Below are positions 47,472 to 60,447 of a DNA stretch of 64,000 nucleotides, piece by piece. Source of the stretch: Erigeron canadensis (taxonomy: Eukaryota; Streptophyta; Magnoliopsida; Asterales; Asteraceae). Positions within the stretch are counted from its first letter, which is position 1; every line of letters begins with the position of its first letter. Under the pieces are notes generated by a model, which saw only the letters and a program-made list of their open reading frames with translations, searched no databases and was not told where the DNA came from. The stretch is taken from contig NC_057761.1 of the NCBI RefSeq assembly GCF_010389155.1, positions 46,548,213 to 46,612,212 on the forward strand. The letters run 5' to 3'. The translations under genes and the position numbers were made by a program.

Positions 47472-50400
47472 ATGGGGTTTAATAGAGGAGGAGGAGGAGG
47501 AGGGGGACGTTACGGAGGTTATAGTGCTGGAAACCATGCTAAACAAGAACCATTTGAAGTCTTTCCTGTAAGCTCCTTTTTTTTTTTTTTTCTGCCTCTT
47601 TAGACATTATTTTCTTGTTTTTTGTTGATTTTTCATGTGTTGAATTTATGTTTGTTATGATTACTTTCTTGGTATAAAGTAATAATGAAAGAAAAGGCAG
47701 ATGGGGGTGGTAACGATTTTAGTGTGGGTGCGTGGGTTCGAGATCCACATACTGCTCGTTTGGATGTCATTGTGGAATCTTGAGATATTTAACAACTAAC
47801 TCGCGGTTAAAAAAGAAGAAAGGAGATTGATATGCATGTAAAGAGTCATCGTTTTTTAGGAGAAGGTATCCACCATTCAACCATTGACTATGTCAAAATT
47901 GACTTGTTGGGTCACGGGTCAAAACAGGTTTGGGTTCAAACAATCAAACGGGTTCGAGTCATAAAGTCTTGGGCTTTCTTTTATACCAGTTGATGTGTTA
48001 AATATGATTACAAAAACCATGTTATTACAACTTAGAAGCTTGGAAGGATGAACGACTCACTTTGGGAAATCTTTAAGTAGTTCGACGCATCTGGTCTTTT
48101 TCCATTATAGATTTATAGCTGCACTTTTGGTCTGGTGGAGAGAAATAAAATTTGACTTAGATTGATCCATTCGTAAGTAACTTCCCAAACATCCTGCATA
48201 GTCGAAAGTTCACGCAAGATTTTGCCCAGACTAATTTTGTCAATTTGTCAATTCCCACTCCAGTCTCCAGAGCATGTTCTTTGATTAATTCGTTGTGAAA
48301 CTAATGGAACACCATAGTTGCAAAAAGCGCATTTTTAGGCCCACATGCCTACCAGACTCGAACCGTGAGAATTTTTTTCATGTTGAGCCGAATCACATTC
48401 AGAGGCCACCTATGCACATTGCCCCATTTGTGAGGCTCTTTACTGCATAGGCATGCTTGATTAGCATTTGTGCCTTTAGTCGTTTTTTGTGGACTAAATG
48501 TTGGCATTTGGATCTTATTATTGTTTTTAAGCTTGGCCATATTATTCTGATTCAAAAGAGAAAACACTGGAAACCATGACCTGATGTCTAAACAGATAAT
48601 CACACTGTGCACAGACAACTGTGTGATCTAGATCGAAACCCGAAAATTAGGCAAGCAAACTGATTGATCAATATTGATAGGCCCAATTCGTGAAGGGGCA
48701 TTTCTCCAGGACAAGCAACAAAAAGGAGTACAGTTTCCCAAATGGAAAAAAGAAAATGAAACTGGCTTGCCATATAATATTCTAACTTATTGACTGCTCC
48801 TGGAAACCAGGGAGTGGACTGCTTCCCACCATTTCATTATTTCAATGCTTTGTTGGCCCAATGGGTCAACCCAAAAACTAAACATAGCATTAAATTGATC
48901 AGGTTAATTGGGATCCGGATCGACCGTCTTGACCCGCTCATTTTCCCTCTTATATACTTGTACCTTCTTCATATCATTTACACAATTACACTGGAGTTGG
49001 CTTATTAGATAATCAGCTCCAAGGGTTGGGAATCCAAACACCAGAATTTCTTATCTTTATCATCTATGAACTGAGTTTATATTTAAGATATGTTATTAAG
49101 TTGCCCTTTTGTTTTAGAATGTTTGCTCTGCCTCTCAGCTAGTTTTTAACGCATTTAGTACCTGTAAATTTATTGATGATATTATTTATGTGATCATCTG
49201 GCATTTATAAAACATATATTTGTAATTGCAGGAAATCAAGGAAACCCCCGTTGTCAATCTTAAACAAATAGGAGAAAATTTCAGGAGTTTAGTTTCATGG
49301 GGTAATGAATTGCAGAAGTTTTGGATTTCCTCTCCTTATCATTTGGGGAATATGGGTGAAGATGCTAAAAGTAAGTATTTCAGTTTTTTGGGTACCGTTT
49401 TTCTATGCAAAGGACCAATTTAGAGTCAATGCGTCAAGAACATCTGAACACCCATAAGAATCACCATGACCAGACAACTCGTCAGCTACCGTATTCTCCT
49501 TTCACTTTTTGTATTGGATTTCAAGTTAAACCCTTGTAAGCCATTTTTGATGCACTTCCGTCACTAATCATTGCTCCAGTAAATATGTCAAACTACGTTG
49601 ATGAGTACGCACTACAAAGTGTCTACCCAATAAGTAGGGTTGACTGAAGTAAGTTATTGGTTTAGATTCCTGCTTCAAAAAAAACTGCTCCAATACCATT
49701 CCTCGATACATCTGTTAAAATAAAGTGTTTTTTCAATAAAAAGCTACAAATAAAGTAACATATACACAAAGTGCAGCCCGTAGTTGATCCATAACCTCAA
49801 TACCCATGTCAAAGTACCTCTCTATTTGGTAAATTCAATCATGTGCATCTTCACTGAATATGGGCATTATCTAAATTCAGCTTCGTGTGAGTATATTCCA
49901 GTTTCTGATTTGTGATTGACAAAAATCATCTTGGCCGTTAGATTCATTTCCTAATCACTCCGCTCGTTTTTTGTCACCTGATGCACTAGTTTCCATTTGA
50001 TACGAAGTTTAAAGAAATGCAACCTCATCATATTGAGGCTTAGAAGATAGTTTTTTTTGGTTTTTCCAAGAGGTTCAAGGGCTGGGATGACGAAGTTCTG
50101 TTTGTCAAAGCTATTAAGTTATCAGTCTTCTTTGACAAAGCTTTTTGGTTACCGGTTACACCTTTTAAGAATTTCCAATATCTCTCTTCATGCTTCTGAT
50201 CAATTTTGAACGTATGCGCCCAAGATCTTTCTCCAGTGTCATGAGTCGACCACTCGACCATCAACTACTGCATGATACCCTGCTAATCTTCTTCTAAATC
50301 TTGTTTCTTTAGACTGCATGTTTACTTTTACTTATGATTTTTTTTTCTTTTCTGCTGCTCAAGATCAGGTATGTGCTCTGATACTAATTTGATACGAATA

Positions 50401-52350
50401 AAATCGGAAAGTATCATTAAGTAACCAAAGAAATTAAAGAAACAATGAATTATAGTTGCTACACTTCGAGAGAAGTAGGTTATCTCGAGTCTATTGACTT
50501 TACAAAACTATCGATACCCTCACTTGGCCTAGGAGTTCTATTATAACTCTCCTAAACTTGAGTAACAAGAAAGACTAACAAAATAATTAGGAAACTAGTA
50601 GGAACTCTCCAGCCTTTGCCTTTTCCCCACCGGCCACCGCTGGCCACTATTTGTATCAGTAATGTTCTCTTGATGTGTTGTTATATTATCTATGAAGACT
50701 GCATATCTGGTCTTCAGATTCCAATCTTTCTTGTGTCATCTTTTTGATGCTGATATTAATTGATTGCCATGTATTCTTACACAGAAAATGCTGGTGTCTT
50801 TCCAATGATGACTGATGAGTATTTTCCTGCTGAACTAGGTAAAACATTTATGTGTAACAGTATCTTGTCACATGTTATACCTTCATCTATTAAAGACTGC
50901 TGAGAAGTTTGGTTGCTTTTTCAAACAGTTGCAGGGAAGGTGAAGCATATCAATAAGAAGATTCGATGGGATCCGCAGTCAGGTTTGAAATTGTGGTTTA
51001 CAAAACTGTCTTAATCTTGGTTTCAAGTCACATATCTAACAACAATATTGTTTTACGGTAGACCTACAGAGGTTGGATATTTTTGAGAAGCTGGATCAAG
51101 GGCCTCAGGTAATTTTGTTTAGTCAATTTGAAATATGATTAGTTCTTTAAAAAAATGCCTTTGGCAGTACGTGTCTTTAAAAGAAGCAAACTGTGCTCTT
51201 ATATCTGTTGACTAGGGTCAAGATGCTGGTGACAAGGAAAAGAACGAGGATGAAGATGATGATGACGAAGACAACGAAAATTTTGAGAAGGAAGAAGACG
51301 ATAGTGGTGATGATTATATACAGGTACGTAAATTTGATCTCAATCATGTAACATTGGTATTTTCATATGTAGCTAAGCAGTTAAACTATAACCAGGAGGA
51401 TGTTATAAAACTATTTCATATATGCAAGTAATTAGAAAACTATGGTATATATGATTTTTGAAATAGTTTTTTTAATCTAAACCATTAGGGTTCTTCAGAT
51501 ATTAAATTCATTTCACTAATGCAAGAATTAATCATCCTATTCTATCATAAAATCATTGCACTATGTAGTTAATATATAACCATTTATTTTATTAAATAAG
51601 ATTAATAGAATGATTTAGGACGTTGTAAGCTTTTGAAAGCATGTTTTATGATTTTGGGGATGTTTACGTGCTTGAAACGTTTTAGTTATAGCAATATTGT
51701 TTGACCTTTTGTCAATCAAATACAACTCAAATTGACCCGTTCTTGTACGAATGGGATAAATCACCACCTGTAGGACTTAATCTGGTCTTGTTTAGCTATT
51801 TGCTTAGGTTTCGTAAGAGATGCTTCTTTTTTGAAGCATAGATATATTGGACATTCTGGCTTCTTGGAGCATACTTTAGACCAATTCTAGTTATTGGACT
51901 CAGCTAGACTCAGCTAGCCTGTTACATAACTTGGTCATGGTCCAATTGGTGGAACCAGTAGGTCAAAGTGTCTAACCTGGTTAGGGCACTTTCAGGGTGA
52001 AAATGGTACTTGCCTTTATGATGTAATGTCTTTCTGTTGAGCAATAATTTTTATTTCATTCTAATATTGTGCAATTTATGAACATTCGTCAAATAAAGAT
52101 ATATATGGTATTTATTGTAAATTTGATAACCCTGCAGAACATTGATTTTGATGATGATGAAGACGATTTCAACCCAGTTGAGGATCATGGTGATGGTATG
52201 CAGTCATCCCTTTTTAAATCCATATTAGTTTAACAACTTGAAATATATCCACATATTTGGCATATCTTCCTGCTATAATATATAGATACATATGGGCTCT
52301 CTGGATATCCAGGTCATCTACTAATTGGTCTACTTTTTGTTGCAGATTAG
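47472..52350 (+). CDS. RPC31: DNA-directed RNA polymerase III subunit C31 (RPC7-like)
   Basis: Subunit of the Pol III-specific C82/C34/C31 subcomplex used in initiation at tRNA and 5S genes (family knowledge). Exons: 47472-47567, 49232-49370, 50785-50838, 50929-50982, 51062-51108, 51216-51323, 52138-52195, 52346-52350; 186 residues. The start at 47472 opens with MGFNRGGGGGGGRYGGY, the Gly-rich head typical of this family. Then come FEVFPEIKETPVVNLKQIGE, LQKFWISSPYHLG, DEYFPAELVAGKVKHINKK, IRWDPQSDLQRLDIFEKL, and a strongly acidic tail with NIDFDDDEDDFNPVEDHGDD. The last exon adds one codon and a stop (GAT TAG). Plant papers use NRPC7 for a different subunit, so the symbol here follows yeast C31. 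Confidence 0.93.
47568..49231 (+). other. Intron 1 of the C31 gene (1.66 kb)
   Basis: Phase-0 intron between the Gly-rich first exon and the conserved body. It contains general intron-repeat sequence. A stretch near 47695-47760 includes GGGTTCGAGATCC, resembling a decayed Pol III box B of a SINE, but I find no box A partner. Nothing else is supported. Confidence 0.5.
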
Positions 52351-52383
52351 GGTTGTTACTAGGAGATCAGAAGTTTATAGGTA

Positions 52384-55300
52384 TTGATAGTAAATCTCTT
52401 GATATATGTTTCTGTTTGTAGTCAGAGTTCAAAGATGACAAGGATTAAATTTGAGGGTGAGGCTATTCAACAAGGTTATTCAGAACCTTTGAGGCATTCT
52501 TTTTTCACATATAACGAATTCCATGACCCAGCAAATGAAGAACTGACCCTCTGTAACACCCCGAGCTATGCTCGAAATACTACCGAAAAGATATAGCGTA
52601 TGCATGGGATTATCGTAGGACATGAACTATATGAAATAAAGGGGATTCGGTGAATCCAACATCAACAAGCAAGTACATAATGCCTAATGCAAAATAAGGG
52701 CAAATGAATCCTGGATCCATGTAAGACCAAGCCCAAGCTCTTGGATTCACTTGATTACCTGAAAAGTGTACTAAACAAAGTCTACACTAGGTTGGTGAGT
52801 TCGTAGGAGAAAATGACAAGGAACTAATGCAAAAGCCATTCACAATATGAACAAGGGAAATGAACAAGGAACACACTTACAGTAAGTCCTTAAAAAGCAC
52901 AAGTACACAAGTTAGGTTGGCTCGTGGCACAACCAATCACACATGAATCCCTTAAACGAACTATATAATAGCCAGAATACGTATAAGGAGTAAGGGTAAA
53001 TAATGTCGATAACAATAAGCATCAACAAGTTATATGACATGAAACATGTCCATCCATGTCTCACAAATGTTCTCATGCCATCCAATTGTCATCAAGTACG
53101 TATAGTACCCTTATAATGTCATCAAGTACTTAATGTGCCCGTTTGTATGTCATCATGCATATCATGTCCATCAATGTTCCTCAACTAACCACAAATGTCC
53201 ACTAATGACCCACAATGTCAATCCATGACCATCAATGTCCATCACACATGTATACACAAAAGGAGCTAATCACAGTAGTTGGAATATGTATAATAAACAA
53301 GAACAAGTAATGACGATAGCAATAAGTAGCATGCAGTTCTATAGTGTCAAACATGTCCATCAATGTCCCACCAATGTCCTCATGTCATCCAAATGTCATC
53401 AAGTACGTATAGTACCCGTATAATGTCATCAAGTACTTAGAGTACCCGTTTGTATGTCATCATGTCCGTCGTGAACATCATTGTCCTCAATACATCATCA
53501 AAACGCCATGTGCATATACTTGATACGGTACCACTTTTGAAAGGCTTTTGATGCTTATATATAGGGTCACCCGCAGTCTTCCCACCACATCTCCAACCTT
53601 TCAAAGGCATTACCGTTCTCCATATATGCACAACTAACCTATAACATTTTAACATACATATACAATAACCATACAACAAATCACCTAAATGCACATCTAC
53701 AAAACTGTTACACAACAGGTAAAACCATAAATCAAACAATCCATACATCAATCTGTCTCCATATCAACCATGTCCATTAATGACCCTCACACATGTATTC
53801 ACATAATGAACTACTCCAGGTAGTTAAGGTACGCAAAGTAAGCAAAGGACAAATAATAATGACATCCACTAATATCCCAACAAGTTCTATGTTCTCACGC
53901 TTGCACACATTGTCCCTCAATTGTCCTATTGTCTTCCATAATGTCATCACCCAAGACAAACAAACATATACATAATCAAATCATGTCATCAATCGAGAAA
54001 ATCAAGTGTATGCACAATTGAACTATGTCATAAATCAAGGCAAACATATAATTGCACACTCAAACAAGTCAACACACATAAGTTGTACACTTTACAGCCC
54101 GAATCTCAATTGAGTGGGGAGCTACGAAACTCACCTTGATTTCGAAGCGAAACGACAAGTTAATGTCGAGCTATAAGAGTCCAACAACCGCCACGTGCCC
54201 ACAACCTATCAATGTATATCATAGTATCATCAAAGTCAACTCTATAACCCTACGCAAGTTGGTTATGTAAGGTTGAGTCACGCCAAAATCCCACAAACGC
54301 CTAAATGACCCTCTCGAGCATGAACTGGAACACTTTGACCCAACATTTTTAGAATGGACAAGGATTCAGACCAAAAGGGCTATACCATGAGAAAATAGAC
54401 TCTCTTACGATTCCAACGATATGTCATATGACTCGATTGGACTTACGGATCAAAAGTTATAAGCGTTTGAAGTTGACATAGGAATCTCGCTTTAGCAACA
54501 TTTCACTGCGCCGCAATGGGAACCAACACTCCCCACTGCGCTACAGTCAACCCCATCTGCACCCAAACAGTATCAGATTTCGAGCCAAAACACCCCAAAA
54601 CCCCATTTTTGACCCAATGATCGATCTAGGAAGGTTTGTAACTTATTTTTAGGCATAATTAAGTGTACCTGAACATAAATAAACACAACCCACTTCATAG
54701 TTCCATTTCAAATCATCAATTAACCACCAAAAATCATTTTTAACCTAATTTGACCCACAAAACCCTAATTTGCATTTTGACCCGATTTGTGACCCGACCA
54801 CTTGGAGTCAACTAGAAACATGTAAACAAACATAAAATGATGATTATGGGATGAGTTTAACTTACCAAATCTTCCACGAAAAGTTTAACCCGAATTTGAC
54901 CCAAAAGAAGATGTTCTTGCACTTTTTGATGACCCGAATCTTGATATGATGGAAAGGAAAATGTAATAGATGATGTTTCTAGCACTAATCTAACTTCAAA
55001 CCAAAATCTTGGTGTACGAATCTTAGAGAGAGAGAAAACAATGTGTGTGTGTTTTGTTCTTGAAGAAGAAGGAAAGAAAGAAAAGATAAGAAATGAAAGG
55101 GGTGGAGGAGAAGTTAGAAGGGGGTTGACCTAGACTCCAAAAAGGGTAGGCTCCCGCTCCGCTACATTCGACCAATAGCTAAACGTTAACCCTTTAAATG
55201 CCAAAATGAACCCACAACATAATTTAACTTAACGATAAATTGATCTACATGTACACATTGCACTTAAATGAACTCCAAATTGCACTTGAACTATATTACT

Positions 55301-55499
55301 AACTAAATTGTTTGCCAAGTTACACAAATAGTCAACGGGTCAAAAGTCACGGTTGTTACACCCTCACCGATACTTTTTGTCAAATGGTGAATGTCGCATG
55401 GCTTGAAAGAACACCTAATCCCTTTTACAAATGTTATTTCATTGATAATGATCTATCTTGCCAAGTGCATTTATACGTCGGATCATAAAGTTTTAGCTA
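52384..55499 (+). pseudogene. Unidentified reading frame interrupted by an LTR insertion
   Basis: An open frame from 52384 passes through KMTRIKFEGEAIQQGYSEPL and FTYNEFHDPANEELTL, then runs into the LTR at 52552. Directly after the LTR and its duplicated CCCTC, the frame continues at 55366 (TDTFCQMVNVAWLERTPNPF) for 44 codons to a TAA at 55498. The two halves are in the same frame once the insertion and one duplicate are discounted. The protein-like composition (Trp, Cys, Phe, Tyr spread evenly) suggests a former coding exon. I do not recognise the family. It begins about 50 bases after the C31 stop codon, possibly after an acceptor at 52423 (TTTGTAG). Confidence refers to the interrupted frame, not to function. 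Confidence 0.45.
52552..55360. mobile_element. Solo-LTR-like insertion (Ty3/Gypsy-style termini), 2.8 kb
   Basis: Starts TGTAACACCCCG and ends GGTTGTTACA, i.e. TG...CA with short inverted ends. It is flanked by the 5-bp direct repeat CCCTC at 52547-52551 and 55361-55365. No gag-pol reading frame, primer-binding site or second LTR copy is seen in between, so a solo LTR left by recombination is the simplest reading. It contains an internal imperfect tandem duplication of about 300 bp (about 52975-53200 and 53275-53490, both with ATGTCATCAAGTACGTATAG). The ends do not decide orientation. Confidence 0.75.
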
Positions 55500-56365
55500 A
55501 CAGTTTCATTTCATTAATCGAAAAATGAGTTGGGAGGTGTTCTGCATTTCATCCTCAAAGCAATCGTGTGATCTGAAATAGCCATTATTAGATCATCAAA
55601 TATAAACATTTTTTAGATAATTGAATGCTAATGACAACACGACGGTTTGTGTTGCAATTACTGCTTAAAGATTTGTCAAAGCTGATTATGTAATTGTATC
55701 AATGAACAGAAAAGGCTATAAAAAGGTAATCACGTTTACTAGTGAAACCAAACTTCACATATAATTATTATAAACCGACCATTACCTGCGCGGTGATGAT
55801 GGTAAAGACAGTGTAATGATGACGGTAACTGAGTTATATAGATTATTGATGTAAAAGGGTAATGTAGTTAATTTGGGAATTCAGGGTAGGTATTGTAAAT
55901 TAATTGGTAGTGGTATCGGTGTGGTATTGGTAGATGTTTGTGATAGTAATTTTTTTTTAAAAGGTTAAATTGTTAAAGACTAAAAAAATTAAATTTAAAA
56001 TAAATTAATTTTTTTGAAAAGTTAAAACCTCTTTGATAATGGGTGTTTATTTATTGCCTGACCACCAAATTAAACCCAACGTACGTGAACGTACAATAGC
56101 ACATAATAGCAGATAACCGCAATGCACTTTAACAATTATTACAAACTATTTTTTCACTCTAAAATAAGCAACTGCTTATCGGTATTTAAGAAACACAATT
56201 ATAGACAAATATACAATTACTATCTCAAATTTTTACAATGAAAAGCATTTGAATTCAGAAACTTGCAAGCATTAATGTATTATCAAATAGGGGTAATAAG
56301 AAGCCTAAATTCGTTAACCACGATACAAAACAGTAGATAAAAATTCTCTTATATATCACAAGGAT
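55500..56365. other. AT-rich intergenic DNA
   Basis: No reading frame, RNA or defined repeat is supported here. Bases 55800-55930 have short GATGATGG/GTGTGGTATTGG-like simple sequence only. Confidence 0.4.
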
Positions 56366-56822
56366 GGCCACAAATTTATAATTTGTGCATCCTTAATTTG
56401 GTGCATCCACCATTGTTTGTGTATATAAAACTTTATGCATCACCATTGTTTATGTATGTAAAACTTTATGCATCCGTTATTTATAGTTTATAATCTTGTG
56501 CATCCATTATTTATAATTTATAATTTTGTGCATCCTTAAATTTATTCTAGAAAATTAAAAAAGATGAAGCAACTAATGATATAAATTTTGTTATTTAAAA
56601 AATTGATGTGTTTAATTGAATTGCAATCAAATAAATTGAAATGGAGGTTTTTTTTTTCATACGTAAAAGGAACTACAAGAATAGGTGGTTACACTTTCAA
56701 ATTAATTGAAAAATTAAAGTTAAAAAAAAAATAAAATTCAGCCGATGTTAAAATTCCTCTTTTACCCTCTGTTCTCACCGTTCTTATTTTAAAGGTGTTC
56801 TTACTGGAAAGTTACCCTATAT
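56366..56822. repeat. Dispersed element, copy B (pair of 41495-41945)
   Basis: Near-identical to 41495-41945, from the GCATCC units through a shared AT-rich body to TTCTCACCGTTCTTATTTTA and TTACCCTA followed by TATATA. Only a few substitutions and small indels separate the two, so the copies are recent. No coding sequence. Confidence 0.75.
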
Positions 56823-57187
56823 ATATAATATACTAATTAAATATATTCATCTCTTTTAAATAAAATTAAAAAACGAGAACATTTAATATGTTCTAATGAT
56901 GAAAAATCAATAATTTAAAGATGAAACAACACAATAAATCTTGTGCATCTTGAAATTATTGATTTTTCATTATTAAGTTTTTTTTATCAACAGTTGTTAA
57001 ATATTGTTGTCTTACGTCATTGCTTGCTTCATTTTTCTAGAAATGTCGATACGATGATAACTCAAACGTATAAAAATATTATTTACGGTATTGTTATGTC
57101 AAAACCAATGTTTAACTTGTTTTTGAGACTGCGTACTACTCAAAGATTGGTAGCCACTTGACCCGTAAATAACGAAACACAACCTAA

Positions 57188-59533
57188 GGGGGTGTTTGGT
57201 TCACAAAATTCCAATGAATTCGATGGAATTGGAATTTGAATTCCATTCCATATCATGTTTGGTTGGCAGAATGGAATTCAGATTCTATTCCATTAGTTGT
57301 TTGGTTCACATGGAATTGGAATTGGATTCCTCCAAATTCCATCATATGATGGAATTCAAGATTCCTTCACATTTTTGATGGAAAGTTTGAGATTCCACTG
57401 GAATTCAAGTTTTGTTAAAATTAAATCTTTTATAATTATTATTTGATTATTAAAACTATTATAATATATTTCAAACTATGTATTATTATTATTATTATTA
57501 AATAATTAATCTTATTGTTAATAATTAGGGAAAAATACATTAAAGGAGAACCTATTTACCTTAAATTCCTAAAGAGGGGAACCTATTTTGTTTTCGTTTA
57601 TCTAAAGGATACAGTTTTTATAAATTTTCTAAAAAGGAGAATATCGTGAGTTTTAAACGACAAGCAGCTATTAACTTCGTTAATTTGCTTACGTGGCATT
57701 ACTAAAACAGATTATATATACATAACGTATAATTAACATTTTCACCCTTTTCTTTATCATTTTCTCTCTCCCTGTTTTTCTCTTTCTCCTTTCCCCCAAA
57801 TTAAAAACCCTAAAATCAAAATCAATACACAAAAATGTTGGTTTATGATTAAAAAGATGGTGATTAAAATCTATTTTATGCCTTCTCGATTCTTCATTAA
57901 CCTACAAACTCTCGTAAACCCCTTTAGAAATCCCACCACGTCTGCAGGTCTGGCCCGAAGCTGCGGGTAGTCTCTTCCCAGTCATTGACGCTGCATAGTT
58001 ATTCCTCAATGTCTAAAAACTCGTTTCCTCCCTCAAATTAGGCAACTGTCGTAAAATGGAACATTAATTTCTTGGCTATAGTTTTCTAACGTAACATCTG
58101 CATCGCTTTTTGTTGGAGAGTTAGTTACTCGATCATAAGATTCTTCACCACCGCTGCTTCCAGTAGTGTTTTCTTTTTCTACTACATTTAATTTGTTTGT
58201 CAGTAAATCTTTTTCGACCTTCGTACTTGCTCTTCCTAGCTTCTGCTGTTGATACTTTGTGACCAGACATTCTTTTTGAAGCTTTTGTCAAAGGAGAGTA
58301 ACTTGTTGATGACTTATATTAGTATAGTTTTGGGATTGGTTTCCGGCTTTTTCATGACTGTAACTCCATTGATTATCAACAAATCATGGAGGATTACGTA
58401 TCACCCTTCTTTGTATACATAGAATGCTACAAACAGATTTTGTGAAAGTGTATAAAAGGTATATTGGCAAAATTAATATACTACTTCAGAAATTTTGTGT
58501 TTAATTGATAAAAAAATCTAACGAATTTGATAATAGAAAAATTAGGGTTCATGGGATTTGGGGGGAATAGAAATGGGGGGAAAGAAGAATCGGGAGAGAG
58601 AAAGTGGAAATAAGGGGGAAAGGTTTGTAAACTAACGATGTTAATAGCCGACCGACGTCTAAAACTAACGATATTCTCTTTTTTAAGAAATTTATTAAAA
58701 CTGTATCCTTTAAATAAACGAAAATAAAATAGGTTCCTTTTTTAGAAATTTTAGGTAAATAGGTTCCCCTTTATGTATTTTTCTCTAATAATTACTTCAT
58801 ATTAGTTAAAAATTGTTTAAAATTATATAAAATACTATTAATATTTATAAAAATTAGTGCTGATTTTTAAAAATATTTTTATACAAAAATCTAATTTTCG
58901 CTTGTAATGTTTAATGTTATTTTATGTAAAATTATTATTTTATAGAAATTTTAATATTATATAGAAATTTTTTAAAAGTATTATATAAATATTATATATA
59001 AAGATTTTAAAAAGTTTATATATAGTTTTTAAAAATATTATTTTTTGAAAAATTTAATATTATATAGAAATTTTTTAAAAAATATTATATAAATATTATT
59101 TATAAAAATTAAAAAATATTATACATAAATTTTTATAAAAGTTATATTATAAAAATTTTAATAATACATATAAATTTTCGAAAATATTAAAAAGTTATTA
59201 ATTACAAAATAAAATTAATATTTAAAATTTTATTAAAATTTTATAAAAAAATTTTAAAAATATAAAATTTATTACTATTTAATAAAACAACTTTCTCATT
59301 AAAAAACTTATTATTATTCTATAAAAAAGTTATTTTTTTATAAAAAATTTATAATATTTTATATAAACTTTTTTATTTTGTAAAAAGTATTAATATTACT
59401 AATTAAAAATATATTTTTGACTTTTATTATTACTATTATAATTAAAATTATGAATTCCATTCAAATTCAGTCAACCAAACACAAAAAATGATTCCAATTA
59501 TTTTTAAAAAAATTCTGCGAACCAAACGCCCCC
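57188..59533. mobile_element. PIF/Harbinger-type non-autonomous element, interrupted by a nested element
   Basis: Left terminus GGGGGTGTTTGGTTCACA and right terminus TGCGAACCAAACGCCCCC are inverted repeats. TAA flanks both sides (57185-57187 and 59534-59536), the PIF/Harbinger target duplication. Sub-terminal GGAATTGGAATT-type motifs recur in inverted form at both ends. The interior is extremely AT-rich (58800-59450) with no transposase seen. A Mutator-like element occupies 57528-58785. Confidence 0.8.
57528..58785. mobile_element. Mutator-like element (MULE), non-autonomous, nested in the Harbinger element
   Basis: Left end GGGAAAAATACATTAAAGG and right end CCTTTATGTATTTTTCTC open long terminal inverted repeats of about 150 bases, continuing through AGGATACAGTTTTTATAAAT on the left and its inverse on the right. 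A perfect 9-bp duplication TAATAATTA flanks it (57519-57527 and 58786-58794). Long TIRs and a 9-bp duplication are diagnostic of MULEs. The interior (about 57760-58620) is not AT-rich like the host element and may be captured sequence, but I recognise no protein in it. Confidence 0.85.
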
Positions 59534-60168
59534 TAAAAGTAACAAACAAATACCACTCCACAAAACAATGTGCCTTCACCATATTATTAGGCCAGTTTTA
59601 ATAACACATGGTTCCTGTTTTTGGCTATTGATGACAGCTTGAGGTAGTTAAGAATTTGCAAAGTGGTAAGTAAAAGAAAAAAAAGGCAATATTAGTTTTG
59701 GATTGCCGTTATCAGTATGTGTAAATATGTGTAAATCTGTGTAGACGAATAGTTGGCAACTTTTTGATTTTTCATTCTGATTTTTAGGAACTTTGTGATA
59801 GTTTATTCTGGTTTTAATCACTTTAATAGTTACTACTAATAGTTTCTAGCCGGGGTCAGCGGTGATGGTGGGGTTGAAATGGAGAACCTAGGGGGTTTGG
59901 TAAAATTAATATAGAGAAGCATATTGTGTTACCCGGCTCACGGCATCTCGATTGCAAAATCCCTCCTCTACATAAATCCGTGTTAAAGCCTTAAATCGCA
60001 ACACTAGTGAGAAGCTAACTATCCTGAACACACGTGTAAGAATCATACAAGGATACCAGACAGAACGGGATTATGCCCAGAGAGAAAGAAAGCTAATATA
60101 TCCGATATGCAACAGTCTGCTATTAATGAGACTTTTCAGAAACCCCAAATATAATTAACAAATAGAAA

Positions 60169-60321
60169 AAAACCTGTTTCTCTTTTTTAATATATAGCAT
60201 CTCTGAATACCTGTTTCTCTTTTTTCTCTCCCTGTTCTTGTACCTGGACTTGTTCCCCTAGCAACTCGCTAGGTTATTTTGATTAATAAAAGTTCTTTTG
60301 AACGTTAAAAAAAAAAAAAAA
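60169..60321 (+). mobile_element. 5'-truncated LINE (non-LTR retrotransposon) tail
   Basis: A 153-bp insertion ending in GATTAATAAAAGTTC... and a 16-base A tail, as in plant L1 3' ends. The 12-base direct repeat AACAAATAGAAA at 60157-60168 and 60322-60333 is its target-site duplication. Only the 3' untranslated end is present and there is no reverse transcriptase. Confidence 0.75.
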
Positions 60322-60447
60322 AACAAATAGAAAGATCTTGTATAACAAATATAAGTGTATTCAGACAACTAATCTTTGTTAATAACTTTAGAAACAAAAA
60401 GAACAAACGCTTTTTGCACGTTTTCATTAACATCCAACTTCACAAGA

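Noticed and set aside
47695..47765. Possible SINE or tRNA-like sequence with GGGTTCGAGATCC
   Set aside because: No box A at the right distance, no direct repeats and no A tail. The box B has an extra base.
52552..55360. A full LTR retrotransposon or a gene
   Set aside because: No gag-pol motifs and no paired LTRs inside; the TG...CA ends with a single 5-bp duplication fit a solo LTR.
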